A stretch of 64,000 nucleotides of DNA from an uncultured Paracoccaceae bacterium (GCA_947494445.1 CANLVD010000011.1:62001-126000); one strand, 5' to 3'. Numbered from the stretch's first letter, positions 42,619 to 52,364 are shown. The notes: generated by a model not told the origin, from the sequence alone. Made by a program: numbers and translations.

Positions 42619-43836
42619 TCAGCGCTCCTTCAGTTTGACGGAGGAGTTGTAGATGTTCATCGCACCCGAGATCAGAAGCGAGAGCACCAGATAGATGACC
42701 ATCATCAACAACATGGCTTCAAGCTCTCGTCCCGTCTGGTTGAGCGTGATGCCGCCAAGGGTCGCACGCAGATCCATGTACCCAACGGCAATGGCCAGCG
42801 ACGAGTTCTTGGTCAGGTTGAGATACTGGGAGATGAGTGGCGGAATGATCACCCGCAGGGCCTGAGGCAGAATGACCAGGCTCATGGTGCGACCCGAGCG
42901 CAGGCCAAGCGCGTTGGCCGCCTCGGTCTGACCCTTGGAGATCGCAAGGATGCCACCGCGCACGTTCTCGGCGATAAAGGCGCCCGTATAGAGCGACAAG
43001 GCCAGCCAGAGCGCGAGCAGCGAGTTGCGCATATGGATGCCGCCGGAGAAGTTGAAACCCTTGAGTTCGGGATAATCCAGACCGATCGGACGGCCCAGAA
43101 TGAAGAACACCAGAAGCGCTGGCAAAAAGAAGATGCCCAGTTTGATCCAGAAGGTCGGAAGGATCTCACCGGTTGCGTCCTGACGCTTCTTGGCCCACCG
43201 GCCGAAGACCCAGATGCCGACCATCGACAACAGGAAGACAATGACAACGAACATCGAGCCATCGCCCCATGTGGGCGCGGGGATGTAGGTGCCGCGGTTG
43301 GTGATGGCCACGCTGTCGCCCAGAAGCATGTTTGCCGCCGGATTGTCACCCCGGAAGGCGCGCGGCTGCGGCATGGCTTCGGTGAAGACCGCAAAGATCG
43401 CTGCGATCCAGAGCAGAAGCGGCACGTTGCGGAAGCCTTCGACATAGACCGTCATCAGCTTGGCAACCAGCCAGTTGTTCGACAGTCTCAGCACACCTGC
43501 GATCACACCGATGATGGTGGCGAGGATACAGCCCAGAAAGGCGACCAGAAGCGTGTTCAACAGACCAACGAAAGTCGCGCGCAGATGCGAGCTGTCGTTG
43601 GTGTATTCAATCAGACGCTGGTTGATGTCATAGCCTGCGCGTGCACCAAGAAACCCGAAATTGAAGTCTTTGCCGAGCGCTTGCAGGTTGAAGTAGGTGT
43701 TCATGACAAGCCAGGCGAGTACGGCCATGAACAGGATAAATGCGAAAGTCTGGATGGTGATCGATCTATAACGGGTGTCATAGACCAGCATACTCAAATT
43801 GAACGGTTTACCCGTCTCATCGGAAATGACTGACAT
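42619..43836 (-). CDS. aapQ: General L-amino-acid ABC transporter, permease AapQ
   Basis: The 405-residue permease pairs with AapM. It has several membrane segments and the EAA-type loop NVRGGILAISKGQTEAANALGLRSG (about 293-317). The ATG at 43836 has AGGAG 9 bases upstream; a GTG two codons earlier is possible. It is separated from aapJ by 122 bases holding a strong hairpin. Confidence 0.95.
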   Translation of the reverse strand: MSVISDETGKPFNLSMLVYDTRYRSITIQTFAFILFMAVLAWLVMNTYFNLQALGKDFNFGFLGARAGYDINQRLIEYTNDSSHLRATFVGLLNTLLVAFLGCILATIIGVIAGVLRLSNNWLVAKLMTVYVEGFRNVPLLLWIAAIFAVFTEAMPQPRAFRGDNPAANMLLGDSVAITNRGTYIPAPTWGDGSMFVVIVFLLSMVGIWVFGRWAKKRQDATGEILPTFWIKLGIFFLPALLVFFILGRPIGLDYPELKGFNFSGGIHMRNSLLALWLALSLYTGAFIAENVRGGILAISKGQTEAANALGLRSGRTMSLVILPQALRVIIPPLISQYLNLTKNSSLAIAVGYMDLRATLGGITLNQTGRELEAMLLMMVIYLVLSLLISGAMNIYNSSVKLKER

Positions 43837-43917
43837 CTCCACTCACTCCTGTTGGGTGAGCCCCCTCCCTGCGGCCGGTTAGATCCGGTCCTGCTGTTGG
43901 GCCCAAATTATATACGA

Positions 43918-43944
43918 AAAGGGCGCGCAAACCGCGCGCCCTTT
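43918..43944 (-). terminator. Attenuator hairpin between aapJ and aapQ
   Basis: AAAGGGCGCGC and GCGCGCCCTTT (43918-43928 with 43934-43944) form an 11-bp perfect stem with a 5-base loop, 15 bases after the aapJ stop. Such a stem usually lowers expression of the membrane genes relative to the binding protein and stabilises the aapJ message. Confidence 0.75.
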
Positions 43945-43958
43945 CCAGAGACTTCAGA

Positions 43959-44975
43959 TCAACGGAATGGCGGGGAGTAGATCAGGCCGCCCTGTGTCCA
44001 CTGAGCGTTCAGACCGCGTGCCAGAGCAATTGGTGTGCCCTCGCCGATGTTCGCGGCATAGATCTCGCCGTAGTTGCCACCAACAGCGATTGCACGCTTG
44101 GCCCATTCTGCGTCCAGACCCAGCATGCCGCCAAGGTCACCTTCGGTGCCCAGAAGACGGTTAATCTCCGGGTTGTTGGTGCCTTTTGCCATCTCTTCGA
44201 GGTTGGCAGATGTCACGCCGATTTCTTCAGCAGTGATCAGCGCGTTCAGTGTCCAGCGCGCGATGTCTGCCCACTGGTCGTCGCCGTGGCGTACGAGTGG
44301 ACCGAGAGGCTCTTTGGAGATGATCTCGGGCAGCAGGACATGAGCGTCTGCGTCTTCAAAAGTTGCACGTGTCGCGGCAAGGCCAGATGCGTCAGTTGTG
44401 TAGACGTCACAGGCACCAGCGAGATACTGCTGCTGAGCTTCTGCGTTTGTCTCGATGGGCACTGGCTCGTAGCTCATGTTGTTGGACTTGAAGTAGTCCG
44501 CCAGGTTCAGCTCGGTCGTGGTGCCGGTCTGGATGCAGACAGTCGCGCCGTCCAGTTCGGTGGCCGAAGACACACCCAGATCTTTGCGGACCATGAAGCC
44601 CTGACCATCGTAATAGTTTACCCCGACAAAGGTGAACTTCAGATCGACGTCACGGGAGAATGTCCATGTGGTGTTGCGTGCCAACAGATCGATTTCGCCC
44701 GAAGCGAGCGCCGTGAAGCGTGTCTGACCTGTTGTCGGAACGAACTCGACAGCTGTGCCGTCGCCCAGTACAGCCGCAGCGACAGCGCGACATACGGAAA
44801 CGTCAAAGCCTTCCCATTCGCCATTTGCGTCTGGAGCAGCAAAGCCGACAAGACCTGTGGTCACGCCGCACTTCAGGCTGCCTGCCGCTTGCACATCTTC
44901 CAGAGTGCCCGCGGATGCAAAACCTGCTGCAAGACCGGCCGCTGTCAAAGCGCCGATAAAGACTGATTTTTTCAT
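43959..44975 (-). CDS. aapJ: General L-amino-acid ABC transporter, substrate-binding protein
   Basis: The 338-residue periplasmic protein has a signal peptide (about 1-22, ending ASA before GTLEDVQ), then the type-2 solute-binding fold: KCGVTTGLVGFAAPDANGEWEGFDVSVCRAVAAAVLG-type opening (about 35-70), LARNTTWTFSRD and VCIQTGTTTE. It binds a broad range of L-amino acids. It is the first gene of the operon. Codon use is strongly biased and regular, as expected for an abundant protein. Confidence 0.95.
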   Translation of the reverse strand: MKKSVFIGALTAAGLAAGFASAGTLEDVQAAGSLKCGVTTGLVGFAAPDANGEWEGFDVSVCRAVAAAVLGDGTAVEFVPTTGQTRFTALASGEIDLLARNTTWTFSRDVDLKFTFVGVNYYDGQGFMVRKDLGVSSATELDGATVCIQTGTTTELNLADYFKSNNMSYEPVPIETNAEAQQQYLAGACDVYTTDASGLAATRATFEDADAHVLLPEIISKEPLGPLVRHGDDQWADIARWTLNALITAEEIGVTSANLEEMAKGTNNPEINRLLGTEGDLGGMLGLDAEWAKRAIAVGGNYGEIYAANIGEGTPIALARGLNAQWTQGGLIYSPPFR

Positions 44976-45509
44976 GTTTACCTCTTCCTGATGAACCGCC
45001 CCCTGTCAGAGCGGGTTTTTCCAAGCCCTGTTGAGGCCCGGATGTTGGTCTGCAACCGTTTCGGATGCTGGTCCTAACAATGAGAAATCTCTTGGGAAGG
45101 TCAAGGCTGTTTGGAATGCCCTTATCTTAGGTCAATGAGCATGACCCTTAATGCCCGATTAATAGGCATTAACACTGGAGACGGGTGTGTCCGATGATCA
45201 GTACCTATACTTTTGAGAATGATTTCAGAGGTGAAACACGGATTTCCCCTCTGCAAAATCCTGGTCCGAAGTCTCTGATGTCTGTCAATTTGCCATCGCT
45301 GATCCGCTGGTTGGTCAGGGCAAGGTCGCCGATTAACTCCATTCAGATTAGGTCTGATATATTGACCTAACAAAATTGACAGGGCTTCGACCCAAGTCAG
45401 CGCACGATCTCTCTGACACGGGTGATTTGACAGAATCGCAAGAGAATCGCCGGGAATTTCGCGCCGGAAAACCCAAGAGCAGGAACCGGGTGCTTGTCTG
45501 AAATTCAGA
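44976..45509. other. Long gap upstream of aapJ with two operator-like inverted repeats
   Basis: No convincing gene is present. Two related inverted repeats occur: TTAGGTCA-N7-TGACCcTTAA (45127-45151) and TTAGGTC-N9-GACCTAA (45348-45370). On the minus strand TTGACC (45099-45104), 17 bases and ATTGTT (45076-45081) could be the aapJ promoter. The first repeat lies just upstream of that promoter. Frames at 45122-45535 (minus) and 45185-45370 (plus) show no family similarity. Confidence 0.5.
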
Positions 45510-46226
45510 TCAATGTCCGGTGCCAAGAAGATCAAGCGTCCGGGCCGCGCGCAGGAATTCAGCCTGTTTGCGCGCGCTCAACGTCTCGGCCTCCTCATCT
45601 GGTCCCCATTGCTCGATCTGCCACAGCTCATCAAGACGGGACAGGGGCCACGCGTCATCGGCGGGAAGCGCCTTTGCGGCGGTGGCAAGCGCCAGAACCA
45701 GCGAGCCTGACAAGGTGATCAGGTCATGGACCGCCGCCAGTTCGAAGGATGAAAACCGGTCAAGCTCAGCCCGCAGTCGCGACAGGGACGCATCCGGTTG
45801 GTCGATGAACATCACGCCCGCCACCTGATTGAGCGGCGCATTCAACTCGGCACGTGCCCAGTCAAGCCAGGGTTGCCAAAGTGCTGTCTGACGGGCCAGC
45901 AATTCCTCCGGCCCGGGCGCGAGGTAACACAGGAGGTCTGTCTCACCATAAGCCCCCAGCATGTCGGCCACGGCAGTTTTCTGCGGCGCGACCTTGTCGA
46001 TGGCCGAGTTCGCCAACCGGGTGAACGGCATGGCTTCGGGGTTGATCTTGTCCCCCTGCTCGCCCCATTCGCGGGCAATCTCATCTGCGAGCGGCCGACT
46101 GGGCACCAGAAATTCGGATTTGGCAGGTGTTCTGAGCGGGCGACCGTCCAGAAGAATGGAATAGCCCGCGCCATTGCCCGACACATCTGCCGATTTCCAG
46201 AACCGTTTGCGATGAGCGTCTAGCAT
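45510..46226 (-). CDS. ATP12 family F1-ATPase assembly chaperone
   Basis: The 238-residue protein matches the ATP12 family, which in mitochondria holds the F1 alpha subunit during assembly. Visible matches are RFWKSADV near residue 8, ILLDGRPLRTPAK (about 24-36), a WG.Q segment with MPFTRLANSAID, and ETDLLCYLA near 95. The acidic Glu before WDPLL-type sequence in eukaryotes corresponds to WQPWLDWA here. Alphaproteobacteria often have it. It overlaps the HAD gene start by 7 bases. Confidence 0.92.
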   Translation of the reverse strand: MLDAHRKRFWKSADVSGNGAGYSILLDGRPLRTPAKSEFLVPSRPLADEIAREWGEQGDKINPEAMPFTRLANSAIDKVAPQKTAVADMLGAYGETDLLCYLAPGPEELLARQTALWQPWLDWARAELNAPLNQVAGVMFIDQPDASLSRLRAELDRFSSFELAAVHDLITLSGSLVLALATAAKALPADDAWPLSRLDELWQIEQWGPDEEAETLSARKQAEFLRAARTLDLLGTGH

Positions 46227-46906
46227 TGTGCCTCCTGCCAGTTGTGCAGCATCTGACCAAGTGCGGCCATGTCATCGGCAATCTGGTGCGCGCCTGCCCC
46301 AAGGATCCGGTCGCGTCCGTGATAGCCCCAGTTCACGCCGATGGTGTGAAAGCCAGCACTGCGCCCCATTTCCATATCGAAACTTGTGTCACCGATCATC
46401 ACCGCGCGGCTGGCCGGAATGCCGGTTTCGGACACGCAGGCCTCCAGCATGGACGGATGCGGTTTGGAGGGGTGTTCGTCCGATGTTTGGGTCGTCATGA
46501 AGCGCCCCTGCCAACCATAGATGTCGATTACCTTTTTCAGCCCGCGCCGGGCCTTGCCAGTCGCTGCACCAAGGATCACGTGGTCCTGTCCGTGGAGTGT
46601 TTGCAGCAAAGCTTCCGCACCGGGATAAAGCGGCTCGGAGCGGGCAACGCCGTTCTGGTTTCTGCGCGCAATGGCTGCCTCGCGATAGCCTTGTGCCGCC
46701 TTGGCGATTGTAGCCTCGTCCAGTCCGGGTTCGATCCGGTCGATGCAGATCTCAAGCGTCAGGCCCACGATGGCCAATACTTCGTCACGGCCGGGTTTGC
46801 GCAGACCTGCGGCCTGAAATCCGGCTTCCATGCTGGCGACGATTGCCTCCTGACTGTCAATCAGGGTGCCGTCCATGTCGAAGATGATCAGAACCGGGTC
46901 AGTCAC
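46220..46906 (-). CDS. HAD-family phosphatase (phosphoglycolate-phosphatase-like)
   Basis: The 228-residue protein has HAD motif I FDMDGTLID (about 9-17, nucleophile Asp), a helical cap, motif II with GAATGK, motif III Lys in KPHP (about 148-151) and motif IV IGDTSFDME. The cap size fits subclass IA, as in Gph. The substrate is not certain. It shares a stop-start overlap with the pseudouridine synthase gene upstream. Confidence 0.9.
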   Translation of the reverse strand: MTDPVLIIFDMDGTLIDSQEAIVASMEAGFQAAGLRKPGRDEVLAIVGLTLEICIDRIEPGLDEATIAKAAQGYREAAIARRNQNGVARSEPLYPGAEALLQTLHGQDHVILGAATGKARRGLKKVIDIYGWQGRFMTTQTSDEHPSKPHPSMLEACVSETGIPASRAVMIGDTSFDMEMGRSAGFHTIGVNWGYHGRDRILGAGAHQIADDMAALGQMLHNWQEAQC

Positions 46907-47961
46907 AGGGCCAGATCCTCAAACGGGTCGAGTGTTGCGTCCTTTTCGGACCAGTCAAAGAGTGACCAAGTGGCTGCCATGTGGTCAGGCAAAGGGGCGA
47001 TCAGCACCAGTTCCGCGCCAGAGACCGGATGTTGCAGGGTCAGCGAGCGGGCATGGAGGTGCAGCTTGCGCGAGACCTGCCCGCCCAGTTGTGCACCCCA
47101 GCCATCCCCCTCATTGGTCTGGCTGTTGGTGCCGTATTTGCCATCACCGATGATCGGCGCACCGATGGCAGCCATATGCGCGCGCAACTGATGGGTCCGC
47201 CCGGTGATTGGCGACAGGGCAACCCATGAGGTGCGTTGGGCCGCATTGGTGATCAGCGTATAATCGGTGGTCGCGCGCTTGGCACCCGGTGTGCCATCGA
47301 CATCGCGGGGATGCAGTGTGACCATCTTTTCGCCCGCGCCGTGAGGGCCGTGGCCAGCTTGTTTCACCAGCCCGAAACGGATCGTGCCGGATTTCGGTTG
47401 CGGCACGCCAGCAACTGCGGCCCAGTAGATCTTGCGGCTGGAGCGCATCTGGAAAGACTTTGCAAGACCGGCGGCCGCCTTGGAGGTGAGCGCCAGAACC
47501 AGAATTCCCGAAGTGTCCTTGTCGATCCGATGCACCAGCTTGGGTTTTGGTGCGCCCTCATCCACGAGGGCCGCACTCAGACCATCGACATGGACCCGCT
47601 GCCCCGAACCGCCTTGAACCGGCAGACCAGCGGGCTTGTTGATGGCAATGATGTGCTCGTCGCGAAAGATCACGCAATCGCGCAGCATCTGCGCATCCTT
47701 GGGCGTGATTTTCTCAGATGGCGGTTTGGGCGAGGATGGGCGCGTGGCATCCGGCTCGGGCAAGGGTGGAATGCGCACCGACTGCCCCGGTTCCAGCCGG
47801 GTCGAGGTTTTCACACGTCCACCATCGACGCGGATGTCGCCCTTGCGGCACATCTTTTCGATGCGCGATTGCGGGATGTGGGGGAATTGTGCGCGAAACC
47901 AGCGATCAAGGCGCGGGTTCGCGACGTCCTCGGCCACGACAAGCATCTGCACGCCACTCAT
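46903..47961 (-). CDS. RluA-family pseudouridine synthase (RluC/RluD-like)
   Basis: The 352-residue protein has an S4 domain (about 15-75, RIEKMCRKGDIRVDG) and the RluA catalytic motif VHRIDKDTSG with the catalytic Asp near residue 147; the usual Leu before Asp is Ile. Then come GRTHQLRAHMA and PIIGDGKYG motifs, typical of RluC/D. It probably modifies 23S rRNA, but the exact positions cannot be read. The start overlaps the crcB stop by 4 bases. Confidence 0.92.
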   Translation of the reverse strand: MSGVQMLVVAEDVANPRLDRWFRAQFPHIPQSRIEKMCRKGDIRVDGGRVKTSTRLEPGQSVRIPPLPEPDATRPSSPKPPSEKITPKDAQMLRDCVIFRDEHIIAINKPAGLPVQGGSGQRVHVDGLSAALVDEGAPKPKLVHRIDKDTSGILVLALTSKAAAGLAKSFQMRSSRKIYWAAVAGVPQPKSGTIRFGLVKQAGHGPHGAGEKMVTLHPRDVDGTPGAKRATTDYTLITNAAQRTSWVALSPITGRTHQLRAHMAAIGAPIIGDGKYGTNSQTNEGDGWGAQLGGQVSRKLHLHARSLTLQHPVSGAELVLIAPLPDHMAATWSLFDWSEKDATLDPFEDLAL

Positions 47962-48335
47962 ACCCCGGCCCCCCGCATCAGAGACCAGCCGATGAATACC
48001 GCAAAAAGCGACAGGACAACCGACAGGATCACATATAGCGCGGCCTGTCCGGTCGCGCCCTTTTCGACCAGCGTGAGCGTCTCAAGCGAGAAGGCAGAAA
48101 AAGTGGTGAAGCCGCCCAGAAATCCGGTGATCAGAATCGGCCGCCATGGGGCAAGCGCCTCGGATGACAGCATCAAAGCAGCAAGCGCACCGATCATCAG
48201 CGAGCCGAGCACATTGACCGCGAGCGTGCCATAGGGGAAGGCCGCGCCAAGCGTGCGCGCAGTCACCTGACCCACGCCGAAACGCGCGAGGGCGCCGAGC
48301 GCACCGCCCAAAGCGATTTGCAGGACAATTGGCAT
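47958..48335 (-). CDS. crcB: Fluoride ion channel CrcB/Fluc
   Basis: The 125-residue membrane protein has four helices, GALGALARFG (about 11-20), VNVLGS (with the polar Asn in helix 2) and GGFTTFSAFSLE (about 74-85) with the Phe residues that line the fluoride pore. It forms a dual-topology dimer that exports fluoride. I saw no fluoride riboswitch in the short gap before it. Confidence 0.94.
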   Translation of the reverse strand: MPIVLQIALGGALGALARFGVGQVTARTLGAAFPYGTLAVNVLGSLMIGALAALMLSSEALAPWRPILITGFLGGFTTFSAFSLETLTLVEKGATGQAALYVILSVVLSLFAVFIGWSLMRGAGV

Positions 48336-48404
48336 GATCTCTCCCGGATGGTGATGACTGGGTGCAAAGCCTGTGTGGCTGTCATTGTCAAGAAGGTGCT
48401 GCGG

Positions 48405-49715
48405 TCAATCGCTCTGACGTTTGGCCCGCAGATTGGCGAAATAACTGACGCGTTTGTCCAGATCACGCTCGAACCCGGTCTGTTTCGGTGCATAAAAAAC
48501 CGGGCGTTTCATGTCATCGGGGAAGTAGTTCTGCCCCGAAAACCCGTCTTCTGCATCATGGTCATAGGCGTAATCCGCGCCATAGCCCTCATCCTTCATC
48601 AGCCTTGTTGGCGCGTTCAGGATGTGTTTGGGCGGCATCTGGGAACCAGTGGACTTGGCCGATTTGCGGGCCGCCTTGTAGGCCACATAGGCCGCGTTGG
48701 ATTTCGGGGCGAGTGCAAGATAGATCACCGCCTGGGCGAGCGCCAATTCACCTTCGGGACTGCCCAGACGCTCATAGGTCTGCCAGGATTGCAGGCAGAT
48801 GGCCTGCGCCTGCGGGTCAGCCAGCCCGATGTCTTCTACCGACATGCGGGTGACGCGGCGGGCAATGAACCTTAGGTCTTCGCCGCCTTCCAGCATGCGG
48901 GCCAGCCAATACAGGGCGGCATCCGGGTCGGAGCCACGCACGGATTTATGCAGCGCGGAGATCAGGTTGTAATGGCTGTCGCCGGATTTGTCATAGCCCG
49001 CCGCGCGTTTGCTGAGCCGCTTGGCCAACACCTCGGGCCCTGCCTTGTCGGGCCAACCAAAGACCTGTTCCAGCAAGTTGAGAAGAGCGCGCCCGTCGCC
49101 ATCGGCCATGGAGATCACCATCTCGCGGGCCTCACCCGTGAGCGGCAATGGCTTGTCCATTTCGACCTCGGCCCGCTGGACGATCTGTTCGAGATCACGA
49201 TCCTCAAGCCGTTTGAGGGTCAGCACCTGTGCCCGCGACAGGAGCGCCGCGTTCAGCTCGAAGGACGGATTCTCCGTGGTGGCCCCGACAAGGATGATCG
49301 TGCCATCTTCCATCAGAGGCAGAAACCCGTCCTGCTGGGCCTTGTTGAACCGGTGGATCTCGTCCACGAACAGCAGCGTGCCCTTGCCGTTGGAGCGGCG
49401 CATTTTTGCAGCCTCGAAGACCTTTTTCAGATCGGCAATGCCGGTGAAGATCGCACTGATCTGGACGAAATGCAGATCCGTCTCGTTGGCCAGCTGTCGG
49501 GCGATGGTGGTCTTGCCAACGCCCGGCGGCCCCCAGAACACCAGTGAGCCAAGATTGCCTGCGGCAAGCATTTGCGCAAGCGACCCGTCACCTTCCAGAA
49601 TGTGACCCTGCCCGATCACGTCTTTCAGGCTTTGCGGGCGCAACCGATCCGCCAGCGGTCGGGGCGCGCTGTCTGGTATCTTCGGGCTGTCCTGCGCATC
49701 GAAAAGATCGGCCAT
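48405..49715 (-). CDS. rarA: Replication-associated recombination protein A
   Basis: RarA (MgsA) is an AAA+ ATPase acting at stalled replication forks. The 436-residue protein has Walker A GPPGVGKTT (about 61-69), Walker B LLFVDEIHRFNK (about 114-125), sensor 1 GATTENPSFE, and the C-terminal tetramerisation domain with HYNLISALHKSVRGSD. It stands between crcB and the ribosomal cluster, after the rplQ terminator. Confidence 0.95.
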   Translation of the reverse strand: MADLFDAQDSPKIPDSAPRPLADRLRPQSLKDVIGQGHILEGDGSLAQMLAAGNLGSLVFWGPPGVGKTTIARQLANETDLHFVQISAIFTGIADLKKVFEAAKMRRSNGKGTLLFVDEIHRFNKAQQDGFLPLMEDGTIILVGATTENPSFELNAALLSRAQVLTLKRLEDRDLEQIVQRAEVEMDKPLPLTGEAREMVISMADGDGRALLNLLEQVFGWPDKAGPEVLAKRLSKRAAGYDKSGDSHYNLISALHKSVRGSDPDAALYWLARMLEGGEDLRFIARRVTRMSVEDIGLADPQAQAICLQSWQTYERLGSPEGELALAQAVIYLALAPKSNAAYVAYKAARKSAKSTGSQMPPKHILNAPTRLMKDEGYGADYAYDHDAEDGFSGQNYFPDDMKRPVFYAPKQTGFERDLDKRVSYFANLRAKRQSD

Positions 49716-49760
49716 GGGGCGAGACTATCCTGTGAAAGCTGGGCTTGGCAAAAGGCTTTG

Positions 49761-49794
49761 AAACGCAAATGGCCGCCCTTTTGCAGAGCGGCCA
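49761..49794 (-). terminator. End of the ribosomal protein operon
   Basis: On the minus strand TGGCCGC and GCGGCCA (49788-49794 with 49770-49776) form a 7-bp stem, followed by TTTGCGTTT. It lies 27 bases after the rplQ stop. Confidence 0.6.
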
Positions 49795-49820
49795 CGCAAA
49801 CTTCGGTCAGGCGGGAGAGC

Positions 49821-50243
49821 TTATGCCTCTTCAGCCTCGTACTCGTCTTCAACGCGGGCCTTGTCGGCAGCGCCCTTGGCATCGACGTCGCGGTCGACCA
49901 GTTCGATGATCGCCATCGGCGCCATGTCGCCGTAGCGGAAGCCGGCTTTGAGTACGCGGGTGTAGCCGCCCGAACGCTCTGCATAGCGGGGGCCGAGCAC
50001 GTCGCACAATTTCTTGACGGCATCATCCTGCTTGAGGCGCGAGGCGGCCTGACGGCGGGCGTGCAGATCGTCGCGTTTGCCCAGTGTGATCAGTTTGTCC
50101 ATGATCCGCTTGAGTTCCTTGGCCTTGGGCAGAGTCGTCTTGATCTGCTCATGCTCGATCAGTGAGCAGGCCATGTTGGAGAACATCGCCTTGCGATGCT
50201 CGTGGGTGCGGTTCAGTTTGCGGTATCCGTTACCGTGACGCAT
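49821..50243 (-). CDS. rplQ: 50S ribosomal protein L17
   Basis: The 140-residue protein opens with [19 protein letters not shown], the L17 signature, and has a C-terminal acidic tail (EDEYEAEEA) longer than in E. coli. It is a large-subunit protein near the exit tunnel. It follows rpoA after 121 bases that contain a hairpin, and closes the cluster. Confidence 0.97.
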   Translation of the reverse strand: MRHGNGYRKLNRTHEHRKAMFSNMACSLIEHEQIKTTLPKAKELKRIMDKLITLGKRDDLHARRQAASRLKQDDAVKKLCDVLGPRYAERSGGYTRVLKAGFRYGDMAPMAIIELVDRDVDAKGAADKARVEDEYEAEEA

Positions 50244-50328
50244 GTTTTCAATCCTTCTTTATACTTTGTCTGGCAGCCCTGCGTAGGGACCACTCTCCTT
50301 GGGGCGGGATTGCCCGGGTCTTGCGAAA

Positions 50329-50354
50329 GGGCGCGCCGGTCTGGCCGGAGCGCC
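50329..50354 (-). other. Hairpin between rpoA and rplQ
   Basis: GGGCGCTCCGG and CCGGCGCGCCC (minus strand; 50344-50354 with 50329-50339) form an 11-position stem with one mismatch and a 5-base loop, then TTTCG. It follows the rpoA stop by about 10 bases and could cut transcription into rplQ. Confidence 0.55.
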
Positions 50355-50364
50355 CCGACGAAAA

Positions 50365-51381
50365 TCAGAAGTGATCTTCGTATTTCTTGGCCAGATCCTC
50401 GATGTTGTCTGGCGGCCAGTCGACGATGTCCATGCCCAGATGCAAGCCCATGGCGGTCAGGACTTCCTTGATCTCGTTCAGGGACTTCCGGCCGAAGTTC
50501 GGCGTGCGCAGCATCTCGGCTTCGGTTTTCTGGATCAGATCCCCGATGTAGACGATGTTGTCGTTCTTCAGGCAGTTGGCCGAGCGGACAGACAGTTCCA
50601 GTTCGTCCACTTTCTTGAGGAGAAGCGGGTTGAACTCGAGATCGTCTTCTTCATCGGCGCGTGTTGCTGCTTCAGGCTCATCGAAGTTGACGAAGACGCC
50701 AAGCTGGTCCTGCAGGATGCGGGCAGCGTAGGCGATTGCGTCCTCTGGCGTGATGGAGCCGTCGGTCTCAAGCGTCAGGGTCAGCTTGTCATAGTCGAGC
50801 ACCTGACCTTCGCGGGTCGGCTCGACCTTGTAGGAGACCTTCTTGACCGGCGAGAACAGCGCATCGACCGAGATCAGGCCGATGGGTGCGTCCTCGGGGC
50901 GGTTCTTGTCAGCCGCAACATAGCCCTTGCCCGTCTCCACGGTCATTTCCATGTAGAGCGAAGCGCCATCGTCGAGGTGGCAGATCACGTGATCCTTGTT
51001 CAGGATCTCGATGCCAGCAGAGGTCACGATGTCGCCAGCCGTCACCAGGCCGGGGCCGGATTTCTGGATGGAGACGCGCTTTGGTCCCTCGATGTCCATC
51101 TGAACGGACACGCCCTTGAGGTTCAGGACGATGTCGGTCACGTCTTCACGCACACCGGCCACGGACGAAAACTCGTGCAGGACGTTGTCGATCTGGACAG
51201 AGGTGATGGCCGCGCCCTGAAGCGAGCTGAGCAAAACGCGACGCAGCGCGTTGCCGAGCGTCAGGCCGAAGCCACGCTCAAGCGGTTCTGCAACGGCAGA
51301 TGCCTGACGCTGTGCATCAGCGCCCGGCTTGATGTCCAGACCCATGGGACGGATCAGTTCTTGCCAGTTTCTGTGGATCAT
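50365..51381 (-). CDS. rpoA: DNA-directed RNA polymerase alpha subunit
   Basis: The 338-residue subunit starts assembly of RNA polymerase. It has the N-terminal dimerisation domain with [20 protein letters not shown] (about 32-51), a linker rich in acidic residues (about 240-250), and the C-terminal domain with [12 protein letters not shown] and the RSLNEIKE-type helix (about 270-320) that contacts UP elements and activators. Length is normal. It is separated from rpsK by a terminator-like hairpin. Confidence 0.98.
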   Translation of the reverse strand: MIHRNWQELIRPMGLDIKPGADAQRQASAVAEPLERGFGLTLGNALRRVLLSSLQGAAITSVQIDNVLHEFSSVAGVREDVTDIVLNLKGVSVQMDIEGPKRVSIQKSGPGLVTAGDIVTSAGIEILNKDHVICHLDDGASLYMEMTVETGKGYVAADKNRPEDAPIGLISVDALFSPVKKVSYKVEPTREGQVLDYDKLTLTLETDGSITPEDAIAYAARILQDQLGVFVNFDEPEAATRADEEDDLEFNPLLLKKVDELELSVRSANCLKNDNIVYIGDLIQKTEAEMLRTPNFGRKSLNEIKEVLTAMGLHLGMDIVDWPPDNIEDLAKKYEDHF

Positions 51382-51440
51382 GGCGGTCTCCTCTATTCAT
51401 GTGCGCGCCGTGATCCAGGCTACGGCGCCACTCCCGAGGT

Positions 51441-51484
51441 AAAAATTCTCAATCCCCGGACGGCCGCGGACCGTCCGGGGATTG
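51441..51484 (-). terminator. Perfect 14-bp hairpin between rpsK and rpoA
   Basis: On the minus strand a 14-bp stem (51471-51484 with 51450-51463) with a 7-base loop begins 15 bases after the rpsK stop. GAGAA and then TTTTT (51441-51445) follow. This is an intrinsic-terminator shape inside the alpha operon, so rpoA may be expressed by readthrough or from its own promoter. Confidence 0.7.
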
Positions 51485-51498
51485 GGTCGTTCAATCAA

Positions 51499-51888
51499 TC
51501 AGACGCGACGGCGCTTGGGTGGGCGGCAGCCGTTGTGGGCAATCGGGGTCACGTCACGGATCGCCGTGATGGTGAAGCCGACAGCACCCAGAGCGCGAAG
51601 CGCGCTCTCACGGCCAGAACCGGGGCCCTGCACTTCGACTTCGAGCGTGCGCATGCCATGTTCCTGAGCCTTCTTGCCCGCATCTTCCGCAGCCATCTGG
51701 GCCGCATAAGGTGTGGATTTCCGGCTGCCCTTGAACCCCATGGTTCCGGCAGAGGACCAGGCGATTGCATTGCCCTGGGCGTCAGCGATCAGAATTTTGG
51801 TGTTGTTGAAGGAAGAATTCACATGGGCCACACCGGCCGAGATGTTCTTTTTGACCTTCTTCTTCGCGCGAATTTTCTCACGTGCCAT
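51499..51888 (-). CDS. rpsK: 30S ribosomal protein S11
   Basis: The 129-residue protein has [14 protein letters not shown] (about 21-34), [14 protein letters not shown] and the C-terminal [18 protein letters not shown], all standard for S11, which sits on the 30S platform by the mRNA exit. It follows rpsM by 15 bases. Confidence 0.98.
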   Translation of the reverse strand: MAREKIRAKKKVKKNISAGVAHVNSSFNNTKILIADAQGNAIAWSSAGTMGFKGSRKSTPYAAQMAAEDAGKKAQEHGMRTLEVEVQGPGSGRESALRALGAVGFTITAIRDVTPIAHNGCRPPKRRRV

Positions 51889-51903
51889 CAGATCAACCCT
51901 CCC

Positions 51904-52272
<369 letters not shown>

Positions 52273-52364
52273 TGGATGTCTTTCCTTCAGGTTGCGGTTC
52301 CGTAACGCCAGAACCTTTTTTCACAACTGAGGCCCGCCCGGAGGATCCGATGCAGGCCCGTTAC

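Noticed and set aside
45185-45370. Plus-strand frame of 61 codons upstream of aapJ
   Set aside because: It is short, has poor codon bias and ends within the second inverted repeat.
45122-45535. Minus-strand frame of 137 codons upstream of aapJ
   Set aside because: It overlaps the 3' end of the ATP12 gene and the operator-like repeats, has no ribosome site and no recognisable sequence.
48336-48404. Possible fluoride riboswitch before crcB
   Set aside because: The gap between rarA and crcB is only about 70 bases and shows no pseudoknot-like pattern.
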